Below, one piece after another: positions 45,143 through 56,334 of a stretch of 64,000 nucleotides of DNA. The stretch is taken from positions 169,689,965 to 169,753,964 of the forward strand of contig CM065802.1 of assembly GCA_033398695.1 (NCBI GenBank), given 5' to 3'. Source of the DNA: Orobanche coerulescens. Taxonomy: Eukaryota; Streptophyta; Magnoliopsida; Lamiales; Orobanchaceae. Under the pieces are notes generated by a model. It was not told the origin of the DNA, made no database searches, and saw only the letters and a program-made list of their open reading frames with translations. The position numbers were made by a program, and so were the translations under genes. Positions within the stretch are counted from its first letter, which is position 1. Every line of letters begins with the position of its first letter.

Positions 45143-46628
45143 TGTAATACCACCGGTATTTCATGTTTAATTACCTTATACTGTGTGATTTCTTATAGTG
45201 TGATGTTGCCTTTTTATATTATGTGATTTCATTAAATGCTTCTGTGATACAATTGTGTGATGTGGATGAAACGGAGGTTACGCACCTTGGCGCCGTTGGA
45301 CAATCATCGGTGCGAATATGACGGTGGCCAACGTCTTGTTCACCGATAAATTGTTGATGAGTGGAAAGGATGGTCACCCCGAGATGGTTAAAATGTGATA
45401 TATAACTAAGGGCCTGAATGTCTAACGCACGTTATAGAATATACATAACGTATGCTAAATATGAAATATTACATACGTTAACGTAACTTGGTTACGTACG
45501 TAATGTTTGAGTTGGTCTTCCGACCAGAATCTTCCTTTTGACGCGGATTAGGTTACTTTCAGCGGGCTAGAAGACAAACGAGTAAACCCCTTATAACGTA
45601 CGCTATTCGGAAAGCTTAGCGTATGCTACGGTCAGGTGCCTTACGTACGTTATGACAACTTACGTACGTAATAGAGGGATGCATTTCAGGCAGTGACCTC
45701 TGGACAGCCTTTACGTACGTTAATGGTTGTACATTACGTATGTAATGCACTTTACGTACGTAAAGCCTGGAACGGTAACGTATATTAACAAGATCGAGTG
45801 TTATAAAATAACACTCCCTCCTTCATTTCTCCCGACCTAAAACCTGAAGTGAATCATTCTTGAAGCATTTCCACAGCCTTATACTCGATTCTTGGCCTTT
45901 CATACACTTGAATTAACATAGAAGAGGTGATTTCGTAAGCTGCGGTGAAGATTATCCAAGTCATTCGATCCATTCTTCATTTCTCCTCGTGGCTCTTGTT
46001 GACTTGTCATCCCTCTTCATTGTTCTTCATCTATTAAGGTAAGCCTATCAATCCTAGAAGTAATCTCCTCAATGTTGTTGATTATACTTGTTGGATTACT
46101 GGTACTTTGGTAGATTTTGCTAACTCTCACAGACAATCTAATCGGACGAACTTATAGTAATCGGGACTATCATTGTTCGTATATTTCATTTTCATACAAC
46201 TCGTTGTAACAATCACATGCGAAAATTTCCATCTCAAATGACATTGGAATTATAAAACTTGACAAATCAATTGTAGGAGAATTGCGTAGGAATCCGTCAC
46301 CGGTTGATAAACTAGTCGCAACCCACTCTTGCCATATGATTATCAACGTTAAATTAACTAGGGGAATCAATTCGATAGTATTATTGTCATTGAGAATCAA
46401 ACACCGAGATCATTGTGTAAAATGGTAACCCACCGGTTGAAGTACTCATAATAGAAAATTGAATTAGAAGTTATGGAATTCGATTATGCTATGGTCGTTT
46501 GTTGCTAGCCGAATGATGATTGGGATAATCTTGTTGAGAAAATCGTTATAGCTAACGTTAATCATAGAATTGAACGGCATAGTAGTGCGTATCACGTCTG
46601 AACTTAGAAACACGATATTAGTTAGGCG
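45143..46628 (+). repeat. Gypsy-D 5' LTR, first part
   Basis: Starts TGTAATACCACCGG. Contains the ACGTACGT array (45422-45789), TATA box TTATAAAAT (45801-45809), leader, and a strong donor-like ATTAAG|GTAAGCC at 46039. Ends at the Copia-E target duplication AGGCG (46624-46628). Continues at 51587. Confidence 0.88.
45422..45809 (+). promoter_or_regulatory. TTACGTACGTAA array and TATA box, Gypsy-D 5' LTR
   Basis: About a dozen motifs: AACGTACGCTA, TTACGTACGTTA, TTACGTACGTAA and decayed forms. Right-LTR copies (56614-56980) include the perfect 14-mers ATTACGTACGTAAT and TTTACGTACGTAAA. The array ends about 12-20 bases before the TATA box. ACGT cores are typical plant bZIP-binding cores, which is knowledge about the motif, not proof of binding. 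Confidence 0.7.
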
Positions 46629-46872
46629 TGTTGAACAATTTATTTTGATGATGATATATTTAAAAACATTTAAAGCAAGTCAAGAAAGTTGTATAAAAGC
46701 TACAAATATACATAGCAAGCCCACGCTACAGATGTGTAGTAGCGCACGCTATCGTGCAGTCAAGTGAAGTTAGAATCCTACCTGCAGACAAGTTGGAAAC
46801 CTATCTAATGGTTAGCACACGCAAGCTTCACTTATCAGCGCATGCTAGTTTACAAAATTAGCGCAGGCCACC
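46629..46872 (+). repeat. Copia-E 5' LTR, first 244 bp
   Basis: TGTTGAACAATTT start; matches 50041-50280 of the right LTR including the AGCGCACGCTA motifs, then switches at GCGCAGGCCACCA (about 46872) into RT coding sequence. The deletion junction has no obvious long microhomology. Confidence 0.85.
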
Positions 46873-47970
46873 AATTCCCATATCGCGTCTACAAATTCAA
46901 CAAGGCGCTATGTGGTTTGAAACAAGCACCCCGAGCATGGTATGATCGTTTAAGTCAATTTTTAATTGCTAATGACTATAAAAGAGGTAAAGTCGATAAT
47001 ACCTTGTTTGTAAAAATATTAGATAATGATATACTTATTTGCCAAATTTACGTTGATGGCATTGTTTTTGGAGCTACTAACGAATCCTTGTGCCAAGACT
47101 TTTCAATTCTTATGAAGGGAGAGTTCGAGATGAATATGATGGGAGAATTAACATTCTTCCTCGGGCTTCAAATAAAGCAATGCGAAGATGGAATCTTTAT
47201 CCATCAAACGAAGTACTCACACGATCTTCTCAAGAAATTCAAAATGGAGAGTAGCAAAGTGATTTCAACGCCAATGTCTTCCTCATTAAAATTAGATAAA
47301 GATGAAAATGGCAAATCTGTGGATCAAAAATTATATCGAGGTATGATCGGATCTTTGCTATATTTAACTCCTTCTAGGCCAGACATAATATTTGCTACGT
47401 GCTTATGTGCTCGATTTTAGTCTAATCCTAAAGAATCTCATTTGACTGCTTGTAAACATGTCTTTCGTTATTTAAATGGGACCATTGGTCTAGGTCTATG
47501 GTATCCTTCTTGCTTGGATTTTAATTTGATTGCATATAGCGACGCCGATTTCAGTGGATGTAAAATTGATAAAAAGGGTACTAGTGGTACGTGTCACTTC
47601 ATCGGTTCATGTTTAATATCTTGGGGAAGTAAAAAGCAAACCAGTGTAGCGATGTCTACAGCTGAGGCCGAATATGTTGCAGCAGGGAGTGCCTGTGCGC
47701 AGGTATTATGGATTAAAAATCAACTCTGCGACTACGGCATTTATTTTGGAAAATACCCCTATCTTATGTGATAACACTAGTGCAATTAATTTGAGTAAAA
47801 ATCTCGTGTTGTATAGTAGAACTAAACATATTGATATTAGACATCATTTTTTGCGGGATCATGTTCAGAAAAAGGACATCTGTTTAATTTTTGTCGGCAC
47901 AAAAGATCAATTAGCCGATATTTTTACTAAACCTCTACCGGAGGAATCATTTAATGCTATTAGACTTTAA
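46873..47970 (+). pseudogene. pol: Copia-E reverse transcriptase (second half) and RNase H
   Basis: Reads FPYRVYKFNKALCGLKQAPRAWYDRL, then IYVDGIVFGATN at 47046-47081. The catalytic YVDD is changed to YVDG (47049-47060), which removes the second active-site Asp. Next LTFFLGLQIKQ, SLLYLTPSRPDI, and the RNase H domain with YSDADFSGCKIDKKGTSG, ISWGSKKQTSVAMSTAEAEY and, after a +1 frameshift near 47750, NTSAINLSKNLVLYSRTKHIDIR and QLADIFTKPLPEESF. One in-frame TAG at 47418-47420. Coding text ends at the TAA at 47968-47970. Confidence 0.88.
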
Positions 47971-48049
47971 CTAGGTATGGAACATCTTGATAATTTTTAA
48001 AAGTCTTTTATCTTACGAGAAATATTTTCATGAGACATTTTCCATACCT

Positions 48050-48272
48050 TAGCGCGCGCTAGCCCTTTGTTCCTAACGCACGCTATCCAGTATAACTTGA
48101 ATTAATTTGAGCCCGATAACGCACGCTAATGGCATATATTTGCGTGCGCTAGTAATCGTTCTTTTAAATTCCCTGGACTCTACTGGACAGTCCAGTAAGC
48201 CCTCATTTTAATCTTAACGTACGCTAGCAATTCCACATTTTACGCTAAAGCATTTTTTTTCACCTATAAAAG
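48050..48272 (+). promoter_or_regulatory. Promoter-like block before the Copia-E accessory gene
   Basis: Five to six motifs (TAGCGCGCGCTA at 48050, three of the TAACGCACGCTA/TTGCGTGCGCTA type, TAACGTACGCTA at 48215, TTTACGCTAAA) lead to a clean TATA box CCTATAAAAGG (TATAAAAG 48265-48272). This is 107 bases before the ATG at 48379, with a CA-rich leader between. It has the same order (array, TATA, leader) as the LTR promoters here, but is internal to the element. Confidence 0.65.
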
Positions 48273-48378
48273 GAAATCGGCAGATCCCTTTAAGAACCCT
48301 TCTCTCCAACCACCGAAACACTCAAATCGCCCAATTCATCTCAAATCCGAAAAATCCATCCAAAACACTCAATCAATC

Positions 48379-49631
48379 ATGGCAAGCGGTTCTAGAGTGG
48401 CTACGAAAAAGCAATACAAGGGCTCCAAGAGAACCCGTGAGCCCGAATTTGATCCTAATCAATTCATTTCCTCCACAGCTTTCAAAATTTTTTCATAAAT
48501 TCTTCCTCAGGAACACCTGACTGATTGCTACTTTTTCAATTTCGGAAGCTTAGAAAGAGCAATGGTAAACATTCGTGAATTTTTTGATGCTTTGGGTATC
48601 GCTCGGTTTGTGGAATGTAAGGAAATCATTTATCCTACTTTTGTCCGAGAAATTTACGCGAACTTGCATCTGGGAGACAGTGAAGGATCTTCTGGTTTAG
48701 TTCTTTGTAGTGTGGTTAATGGAACGGCAGTGAAGGTATCTTTGGAAATTCTTCATGAGTTGTTCGAATTGTCGATGGAGGGTTTTGCGTGCAGTGGGAA
48801 ATCCATCAATGAGGAATCAAACCTGCCAAAGATTGAGGTTACCGAATTTTTGAGTTCGAAAGCGGTCATCGAGATAACCGATGACGTATTCGAAAACAAT
48901 GATTTCGGTATCCAAATCCACTTGTTGTTGGTCGCCCTTACCAAGTGTTTGATGCCGAAGGTCAATATGCAACACAAACTCGTTGGCATGGATAACCATG
49001 TGGTATACTGGGTTTTGAATGAAGATAAGGTGAATTTCGCCTCGATCGTTACATATTGGATGAAGGTGAAAGGAGATTTGTTCCGTTCGAAGCATTATGT
49101 CTCGAGGTCGAGGAAAACTGGGTTGCCGTTTAGTTCTATCCTTACGGTTCTGTTTAGATATTTTGTTGTTGATCTTTCTGGAGAGGCATCGATTCCGGTG
49201 TTTCGGGGACATGAGATATGTGACCTTAGCCTCAAAGCGATGCACTACGTTGAAACTATAAATAGAGGTTGGGTACTATTTTCTTATCCCCGGGAAGATG
49301 ATCTAGTTCCAAAGGGAACACGTATTTCGACACCGGCCGAGCGCATTCTTTGCCGAGGTCCAGAAATGCTTCTGGAACTCCAAACCAGAACGTTTGTCCG
49401 ACATCCGAAGTCAATGGAAAGCGAAAGGTAGTGGTGGACTAAAATGAGGAGAATGACCTTCTAGCACGGATGCGGAGTCTCGATACTTCGCAAGTCGAGA
49501 TTTGTGATGAAGTAAAGGCTTTTCGCTCCGACGTGTCTCGAGAAATCAATTCGGTCAAAAATCTTTTGGAAGAATTCATTCGTTTCACCAAACCGTCCTT
49601 TCCATTTCCTACTCCTTCCGAAGACCCTTAG
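48379..49631 (+). pseudogene. Copia-E accessory ORF (putative plant transposon protein type)
   Basis: ATG at 48379 opens MASGSRVATKKQYKGSKRTR, a basic N-terminus. One TAA at 48496-48498 interrupts; the same frame then runs from 48499 to 49431. The central part (FFDALGIARFVECK, IYPTFVREIYANLHL, VNGTAVKVSLEILHELFEL, LLVALTKCLMPKVNMQHKLVG, DKVNFASIVTYWM) fits the 'putative plant transposon protein' domain found beside plant retroelements. After a frameshift near 49400 the tail reads EVKAFRSDVSREINSVKNLL, a likely coiled coil, to a TAG at 49629. No transmembrane segment is visible, so I do not call it envelope-like. Function is unknown. Confidence 0.7.
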
Positions 49632-50040
49632 TGTCTCATGTCTCGATCCTCGTTTAAGACCAATGTTTTTGATGTATTTTGATGTTTCTTTGTTTGTCGT
49701 ATTTGTGTTTGCATTTTAGTGGTTTGACTTTGTTTGAATGATATCAAAATGTACCTTGATGCACCTTGGTTAATGTTATTAAAGTTTGATTTGTTGCTTT
49801 ACTAATGAAGTTGAACTTACGGTTTTTTACTAGCCTTAGATTTGTCATAATTTGTATTTTTCTTATGATGGCTACGATTAAGGGAGAGTACCTTTTGATT
49901 TTGTCAAAAACGGGGAGAAACTACTCTCAAAAACCGAACACTAACGAACTCGAACAAAAATACTTTGATTCGAAAAATATTTTTAAATCGTTTTTACAGG
50001 TAATAATTAAATGTTTTGACATCATCAAAAAGGGGGAGAT
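49632..50040 (+). other. Copia-E 3' UTR with polypurine tract
   Basis: Non-coding. Ends in AAAAAGGGGGAGAT (50027-50040) immediately before the right LTR. A similar 'aaagggggag' style is seen in Copia-F. Confidence 0.75.
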
Positions 50041-51586
50041 TGTGGAACAATTTATTTTTATGATGATATATTTCAAAAAATTTAAAGCAAGTTAAGATAG
50101 TTGTGTAAAAGCTACAAATATACATAGCTAGCGCACGCTACAGATGTGTAGTAGCGCACGCTATCGTGCAGTCAAGTTAAGTCAGAATCCTACCTGCAGA
50201 CAAGTTGGAAACCTATTTGATGGTTAGCGCACGCAAGCTTCACTTCAGCGCAGGCTAGTTTACAAAATTAGCGCACGCCACCATATGTCTAGCGCACGTT
50301 ATCGATACTCAGTTAAGCATGGCAGAGAGGACAGTATGGTCTGGACAGAAAAAAGAAAATATTTGTGCACGCTACAAAAGAAAATATGCACACGCTATTC
50401 AGAAGCCTCACGCACGCTAAAGTACGAAAATTGCGCATGCTACCTGGAAGCATATTAGAGGTCCAGTAGCCTCTGGACTCAAACAAGGAAATATTAGCGC
50501 ACGCTAAAATGGAAGCAACGCATTCTAAAAAGATGACATTAGCGCATGCTATCAGATGACATTAGCGCATGCTACCTGTTCAAATTCAAACCATTTGATA
50601 TTTAACCGTTGGACAAGATCTTCAATGCAGGAATCCCGTAAAGTTGAAAAGCAAATATTGACTAATACTAGCGTATGCTAAGTTCATTTTTATCCATTGG
50701 AAAAGAGATGTTGGGGAGACGAACGACACAATTCAAAGTCAAAAGTAAAGATCTGTTGACCAGCCGATAACGCACGCTACAAGATAACGCACACTATCTT
50801 ACCATTGGAACAGTTTACTGATCGTTCAGTTCACTAAAGTCAAGCATCGTTAGCGCACGCTATGCAGAGATATTAACGCACGCTAATAGTTCAAAGTTCA
50901 GCATATGAAGAATGACTAGACACTATAAATACCCATATCATTTGGGTATCTCAAGACACACAACTCCAAGCATTCAAAAGCATTATTGAGCTCAGATTAC
51001 TATTGTTCATTGCATTCTAAGTTGTGACAAGAAAAGATACAAGAGTGATACACATTGTAATATTTCATATACTTTGTATCTTCCTTATTGGTTGTGAGTG
51101 TTGCATCACTCCTACTCGAGCTTGAGAGAAACGAATCAAGAGTCATTAATCCGGTGTTATTAGGATCTTTGATCCGACATTGTTAGGATTACACTCTAAT
51201 ATTCATAAGTGAGGACTGTCTAGTTCCTATAGAACACTGGATAAGAAAAAATTCATATTGAGTGTGTGGTTGTGCTTGGACCAATAGAAGACAAACGGTT
51301 GTAATGGTTGTGCTCGGACCAATAGAAGACGAGACAAGTGTGCGTGCGGAGACAAGCATTGTAACGGTTGTGCCCGGACCGATAGAAGACAAGGCAAAGT
51401 TGTGTGTGTGGTTTTTCTTGAGCCAATAGAAAAGAAGCTGGGGAGAGGACGTAGGCAAGTTTCCGAACCTCTATATGTCATTAAGTCTTTTACTTTCCAC
51501 ACATTTTATTTATCATTCGCGAGAAAGATTAATTATCCGCATTACCATTATTCAACCCCCCTTCTAGTGGTGAATTTATCTCTTCA
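50041..51586 (+). repeat. Copia-E 3' LTR
   Basis: TGTGGAACAATTT ... TTATCTCTTCA, 1546 bp. About 19 TAGCGCACGCTA-type motifs lie between 50133 and 50886, followed by a TATA box ACTATAAATAC (50922-50932). Downstream is a four-copy repeat (51268-51435). The motif density is the highest in the window. Confidence 0.88.
51268..51435 (+). repeat. Four-copy repeat in Copia-E LTR
   Basis: Copies of GGTTGTGCTCGGACCAATAG followed by AAGAC(A/G)AG at 51268, 51305, 51364 and (diverged) 51404, irregularly spaced at 37-59 bp. It lies in the R/U5 region. Confidence 0.75.
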
Positions 51587-52432
51587 AGGCGGAATCGGAT
51601 TAAGTTAAGAATTCAGTTAGATTTGTCTTTATCCGTGCAAGATATTAATCAGGGATTACGTGATTAGGTTAAGCTCTATCGATCGCAGAAGCCTAAGTTA
51701 TCGTAAGGCACCTACTGTCGGATTAAAGGCAAGTGAAATCTTGCTCGAGATATGCTAGTATTATTGAAATGTTCATGTTCATGAATGTGCCATTGTTGAT
51801 GAATGCCGACGGTTGTCTTTCTCTAAAAAATGTGTTATGAATGGGCCGATGTGTTGTGGGTAAAACCTGTATGGTACCCGTGTGGAAATGTGTTGAGCGA
51901 TAAGACCCAATTAGGGCACCCACATTTCAGGGTATTCCTGTGTGGATACTTTCGTGACCCTTGGTTGCGACCTTGGGGTTTATGTGATAAAAAGAGAAAG
52001 ACAATGTCGTCGTGCTGTGAATTATCTTTTGTTGTTTATGTGGCACGGTGTTGGTAAAACTGTGTATATTGTTGCTAATAATTATTATTGATATGCATTC
52101 TCTGGCCCCGGTTATCTGGCATGATTTGTCGTGCCAGGTAAATTTGTTGATTATGTGCAGGACATTCCTGAGGGGTCCGGTCAGGCTTGAACGGTGTTGG
52201 AATAAAATCTCGCCGCTGCATGATTTAAATTTTATTTTCAAAACCTCCGTTATGTAATAATCGAACTTTGAATTATGTTCCTTTTTAAAACATTTCGGAT
52301 TGTGATATGTAACTGTGGATTTTATCGTTTTATTATAACTTCTTTAAAATGTCCACTTCCTAAACTAGCCTTGTGGGTCGCACACGGGATTCACGACCCT
52401 GTAATACCTCGGGAAATTTTGGGGGTGCTACA
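51587..52432 (+). repeat. Gypsy-D 5' LTR, second part
   Basis: Resumes with AGGCGGAATCGG and matches 57826-58683. Contains the hairpin CTGGCA...TGCCAG (about 52116-52137), acceptor-like TATGTGCAG|G at 52159, and ends GGGGGTGCTACA. Confidence 0.88.
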
Positions 52433-52437
52433 AAAAA

Positions 52438-52449
52438 TGGTATCAGGGC
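52438..52449 (+). promoter_or_regulatory. Gypsy-D primer-binding site
   Basis: TGGTATCAGGGC, one base off the perfect Met-tRNA primer site, five bases after the LTR. Confidence 0.85.
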
Positions 52450-52638
52450 GGTCGGCTCCTGTTGAAAAGATTTTAAATAAAATTCCTCCTAATTTTCGAA
52501 GTTATCCCAGTCCAATACCCCAAGCGACCGTAACTCCTTGTGGGAATTCAGAGTAAGTGATATGTGTGTTTTCTGTCTGGATACTACATTTAATTGTAAA
52601 CTGTGTGTGGAACTGGCTTTAGATTAATATTGTCGGTA

Positions 52639-53417
52639 ATGGCACACCATGGAGCTAGGAGGGTGGTGAATGAGGCTCAGGGTTCTGCCGCAAACCACGA
52701 CGGGGACAGAAACACTGTCGAGACCCATCCTGCTGGGGACCAGTCGCCACCAATTAATAAAAACAATCAGGAGGCGGAACGCCAGAATAACAACCCAGGA
52801 GGCATGGACCCGGCTTTCGTTCAGGCCGTGGGCACGGCGGTGGTACTTCATCATTTTCGGAGTAAGTGCCGTCCCATGTATTTGAACTGAGGGCTACGGA
52901 TGGTCAATCCGCACCAGCTATCTCAGGTACCCTTCTTGTTAACTCTCAGCCTGTGCATGTACTATTTGATACCGGAGCCACACACTCATTTATATATGTG
53001 GAATGTGTTGAACATTTAAATCTTGATTGTGTGCCTTGTGAATCCTTTACCGTTAAGCTACCCGAGGGTAGTAGAGTAGGCAGCGATCTAGAAGTTCGAG
53101 ACTGTTAGATCCGCATCAATCATCATAGCTGGACCACTAATCTTATGCTCTTCCCGCTTCAGAATGAAGATATCATTTTAGGCATGGACTGGATGCTGTT
53201 GCACAGAACGATATTGGATACCTACCACTTGAGTATTTCCATCACGCTCATGACGGTACCACACATGTTATCAAGGGTCGAGAACACTTCAGTACAAAGT
53301 GATCTCTCAGCCTTCTTTCATCGGAAGTCTCCTGCAACTCTCGAAGGAAGTACTATTGGTGTTATGTTCTTCAGGAGGATACATCACAACTTGCGGTCGC
53401 AAATATTCCAGTGGTGA
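52639..53417 (+). pseudogene. Gypsy-D gag remnant joined to protease
   Basis: ATG at 52639 starts MAHHGARRVVNEAQG, a gag-like N-terminus that reaches GGMDPAFVQAVGTAV and then breaks at about 52850. The next readable text is already protease (QSAPAISGTLLVNSQPVHVL, LFDTGATHSF with intact DTG at about 52966-52974, IILGMDWM). The capsid domain and zinc knuckles are therefore deleted. A TAG at 53106-53108 interrupts the protease, and a frameshift near 53400 separates it from RT. Confidence 0.8.
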
Positions 53418-56266
53418 ATGAATTTCTAGATCTTTTTCCCGATGAACTACCAGGGCTGCCACCACACCGAGAAGTTGACCTCTCCATTAAACTCGAGCCG
53501 GGGACGAGACCTATTTCCAAAGCTCCTTACAGGATGGCACCGGCCGAGATGAAAGAATTAAAGATACAGCTCGAAGATCTACTGGAGAAGGGATTGATCC
53601 GCCCGAGCACCTTGCCGTGGGGCGCGCCGGTACTTTTTGTTAAGAAGAAGGACAACTCTCTACGCTTGTGCATTGAGTATAGATAACTAAACAAGGTTAC
53701 TATCAAGAATCGTTATCCACTTCCAAGAATCGATGACCTCCTAGATCAATTACAAGGGGTGGTTGTGTTTTCAAAGATCGATCTAGGGTGTGGATATCAC
53801 CAATTGAGGATTCGGGAGGAAGATATACCCAAGACTGCATTTCGATCGAGATATGGACATTACGAGTATATCGTGGTATCATTCGGGTTGACTAATGCCC
53901 CATCCATTTTCATGGAATTGATGAATAGAGTTTTAATCAATTTCCTCGATAAGTGCGTCGTGGTTTTTATTGACGACATCCTAATTTATTCTCGAAGCCG
54001 ACAAGAACACGAGGAACATCTGAGGCAAGTACTGAGCGTGTTAAGGCAGCACCAACTTTATGCGAAACTTTCCAAGTGCGAATTCTGGATGCCGGAAGTA
54101 ATTTTCCTCGGACATGTTGTCTCGGCAGAGGATGTTAAGGTCGACCCACAAAATATCGAGACGATAAAGAGTTGGGAACCACCGAAGAATGTCAAGGAGG
54201 TAAGGAGTTTTCTAGGATTAGCGGGTTACTATCAAAGATTCATCGCGGCTTTTTCATGTATCGCTCGACCCTTAACGAACCTACCGAGGAAAAGCACCAA
54301 GTTTGTATGGACTACGGACTATCAGAAGAGCTTTGATGAGATCAAGAGGAGACTGACTACTGCTCCAGTGTTAGTGCTACCACAGGGAATGGAAGGATTC
54401 ATTATATACACGGATGCATCTAAACATGGGATGGGATGTGTCTTCATGCAGAACGACATAGTTATTGCATACGCATCCCGACAGCTGAGGCCGTACGAAA
54501 TGAATTACCCAACGCATGACTTGGAGTTAGCTGCAGTGGTGCACGCCCTCAAGATTTGGAGGCACTATCTTTATGGAGTTACTTGCAAAATTTTCACGGA
54601 TCATAAGAGTTTGAAATATATCTTTACCCAGAAAGAATTAAACATGAGACAGAGGCGCTGGTTGGAGTTAATCAAGGACTACGATGTGGAGATCTCATAC
54701 CACCCCGGGAAGACCAATGTGCTAGATGATGCTCTTAGTCAGAAAATTACACAAGAAGTAATGTTATCCAACATAACAGTTCAACCCGAACTGCAGCAAG
54801 ACATCAGAAGAAGCGGTACCGAAGTATGGATACAACATAGGCAAGGACAACTGTGCTCAATCAATATACACTCATCCTTACTAGATGAGATACGTCTAGC
54901 ACAGATGGAGGATCCCAAGTTACGTGCGATTGGTGCAAGAATTGAGGGAGGGGATGTTTCCGACTATAAAATTCAGGGTGACTTGGTGAGGTTCAAGAAT
55001 AGGATCTATATTCCGCCGAATGATGGGCTGAAATAAACTATATTGAAGGAGGCGCACTCCACTACCTACTCTATTCACCCAGGAGCGAGCAAAATGTACA
55101 AAGATCTCCGACAGAGTTTTTGGTGGAAGAATATGAAATGGGAAGTTGCTAGATTCGTCGCCCGATGTATGACATGCCAACAAGTGAAGATTGAACACCG
55201 CAAGCCAGCTGGAATCATGCAACCCCAACCCATTCCGTAGTGGAAATGGGAGAGCATATCAATGGATTTTGTTACTAAGTTACCAATGGCGGTGGGAGGA
55301 AAGGATAAAATTTGGGTTATCGTTCATCGATTAACGAAATCGGCACAATTCATTCCTATTCAAGAAACAACCAGAAAAGAGCAATTGGCCATTATTTTCA
55401 TCAGGGAGATCGTGAGGCTGCACGGTGTTCCCTCATCCATCTTTTCGGATAGGGACACCAGATACGTGTTCCGTTTTTGAAAAGCCGTCCATAAAGCTAT
55501 GGGGACCCAGATACATTTTAGCACAGCTTATCACCCGCAGACGGATGGACAGACCGAACGTATGATTCAAACCTTGGAAGATATGTTGAGGGCATGTGTG
55601 CTCGATTGGGGGAAGGATTGGGATAGGCAACTGGGGTTGGTGGAGTTTTCATACAACAATAGCTGGCATGCGAGCATAGGCATAGCACCATTTGAGGCTC
55701 TGTATGGGCGAAGATGCAAGTCGCCATTATGCTGGGACGATGCTTCTGACACCACGGTTACCGAGTTAGATCTGATCCAGGAATCCATTAAGAAGGTCTC
55801 TATTGTTCGAAAGTACATGCTAGCCGCGCAGAGCCGCCAGAAATCTTATGCCGAAAACCAGCAGCGACCATTGGAATTTACATTCGGGGATCACGTTTGG
55901 GTCAAAGTATCACCTATGCGAGGCATCCGGCATTTCGGCCAAAAGGGCAAGTTAAGCCCGAGGTTCATAGGCCCGTTCGAGATATTGGACTGGGTGGGAA
56001 AGCTTGCGTATCAATTAGCTCTACTGCAGCATCTGGATGGAGTGCATAACGTCTTTCACATCTCCCAATTAAGGAAGTATGTCTATGATCCGAGTCACAA
56101 ACTCAATTTCGAAGAAGTGGAAATTTCCGACGACGCTACCTTTAGAGAAGTATCGATCGCCATCTTGGATCGGCGTATGAAGACATTGCGAAATAAATCC
56201 ATACCCCTCATGAAGGTTCAGTGGTCGCACCACGGCATGGAGGAGCAACTTGGGAGACCGAGTTGA
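53411..56266 (+). pseudogene. pol: Gypsy-D RT-RNase H-integrase-chromodomain, one frame with four stops
   Basis: A single frame through 2.86 kb, broken by stops at 53684, 55034, 55238 and 55478. [51 protein letters not shown] and [11 protein letters not shown] (53966-53998), all key Asp present. RNase [39 protein letters not shown]. Integrase: HSTTYSIHPG ... CMTCQQVK zinc finger, MDFVTKLP, SDRDTRY, QTERMIQTLEDM; catalytic DDE present. C-terminus: GKLSPRFIGPFEIL, then chromodomain-like RNKSIPLMKVQWSHHGMEE, after which a frameshift loses the ATWE end. Typical of Tekay/Del-type chromoviruses. Confidence 0.9.
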
Positions 56267-56320
56267 GCATGAAGGAGAGTCATCCCGAGTTATTTTTTTA
56301 GTTTCGGGACGAAACTATTT

Positions 56321-56334
56321 TAAGGGGGGTGATA
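56321..56334 (+). promoter_or_regulatory. Gypsy-D polypurine tract
   Basis: TAAGGGGGGTGATA just before the right LTR start, preceded by GTTTCGGGACGAAAC (56301-56315). Confidence 0.88.

Larger units (their letters stand above)
46629..51586 (+). mobile_element. Copia-E: truncated SIRE-like copia element with accessory gene
   Basis: Inserted in the Gypsy-D 5' LTR with target duplication AGGCG (46624-46628, 51587-51591). Left LTR is cut after 244 bp and joined directly to the middle of reverse transcriptase, so the rest of the LTR, leader, gag, protease, integrase and half of RT are deleted. RT-RNase H, an intergenic promoter-like region, the accessory gene, a polypurine tract and a full right LTR (50041-51586, 1546 bp) remain. 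Confidence 0.9.

Noticed and set aside
48379..49631. Calling the Copia-E accessory gene an envelope gene
   Set aside because: No signal peptide or transmembrane segment visible; its central part fits the plant transposon protein type better.
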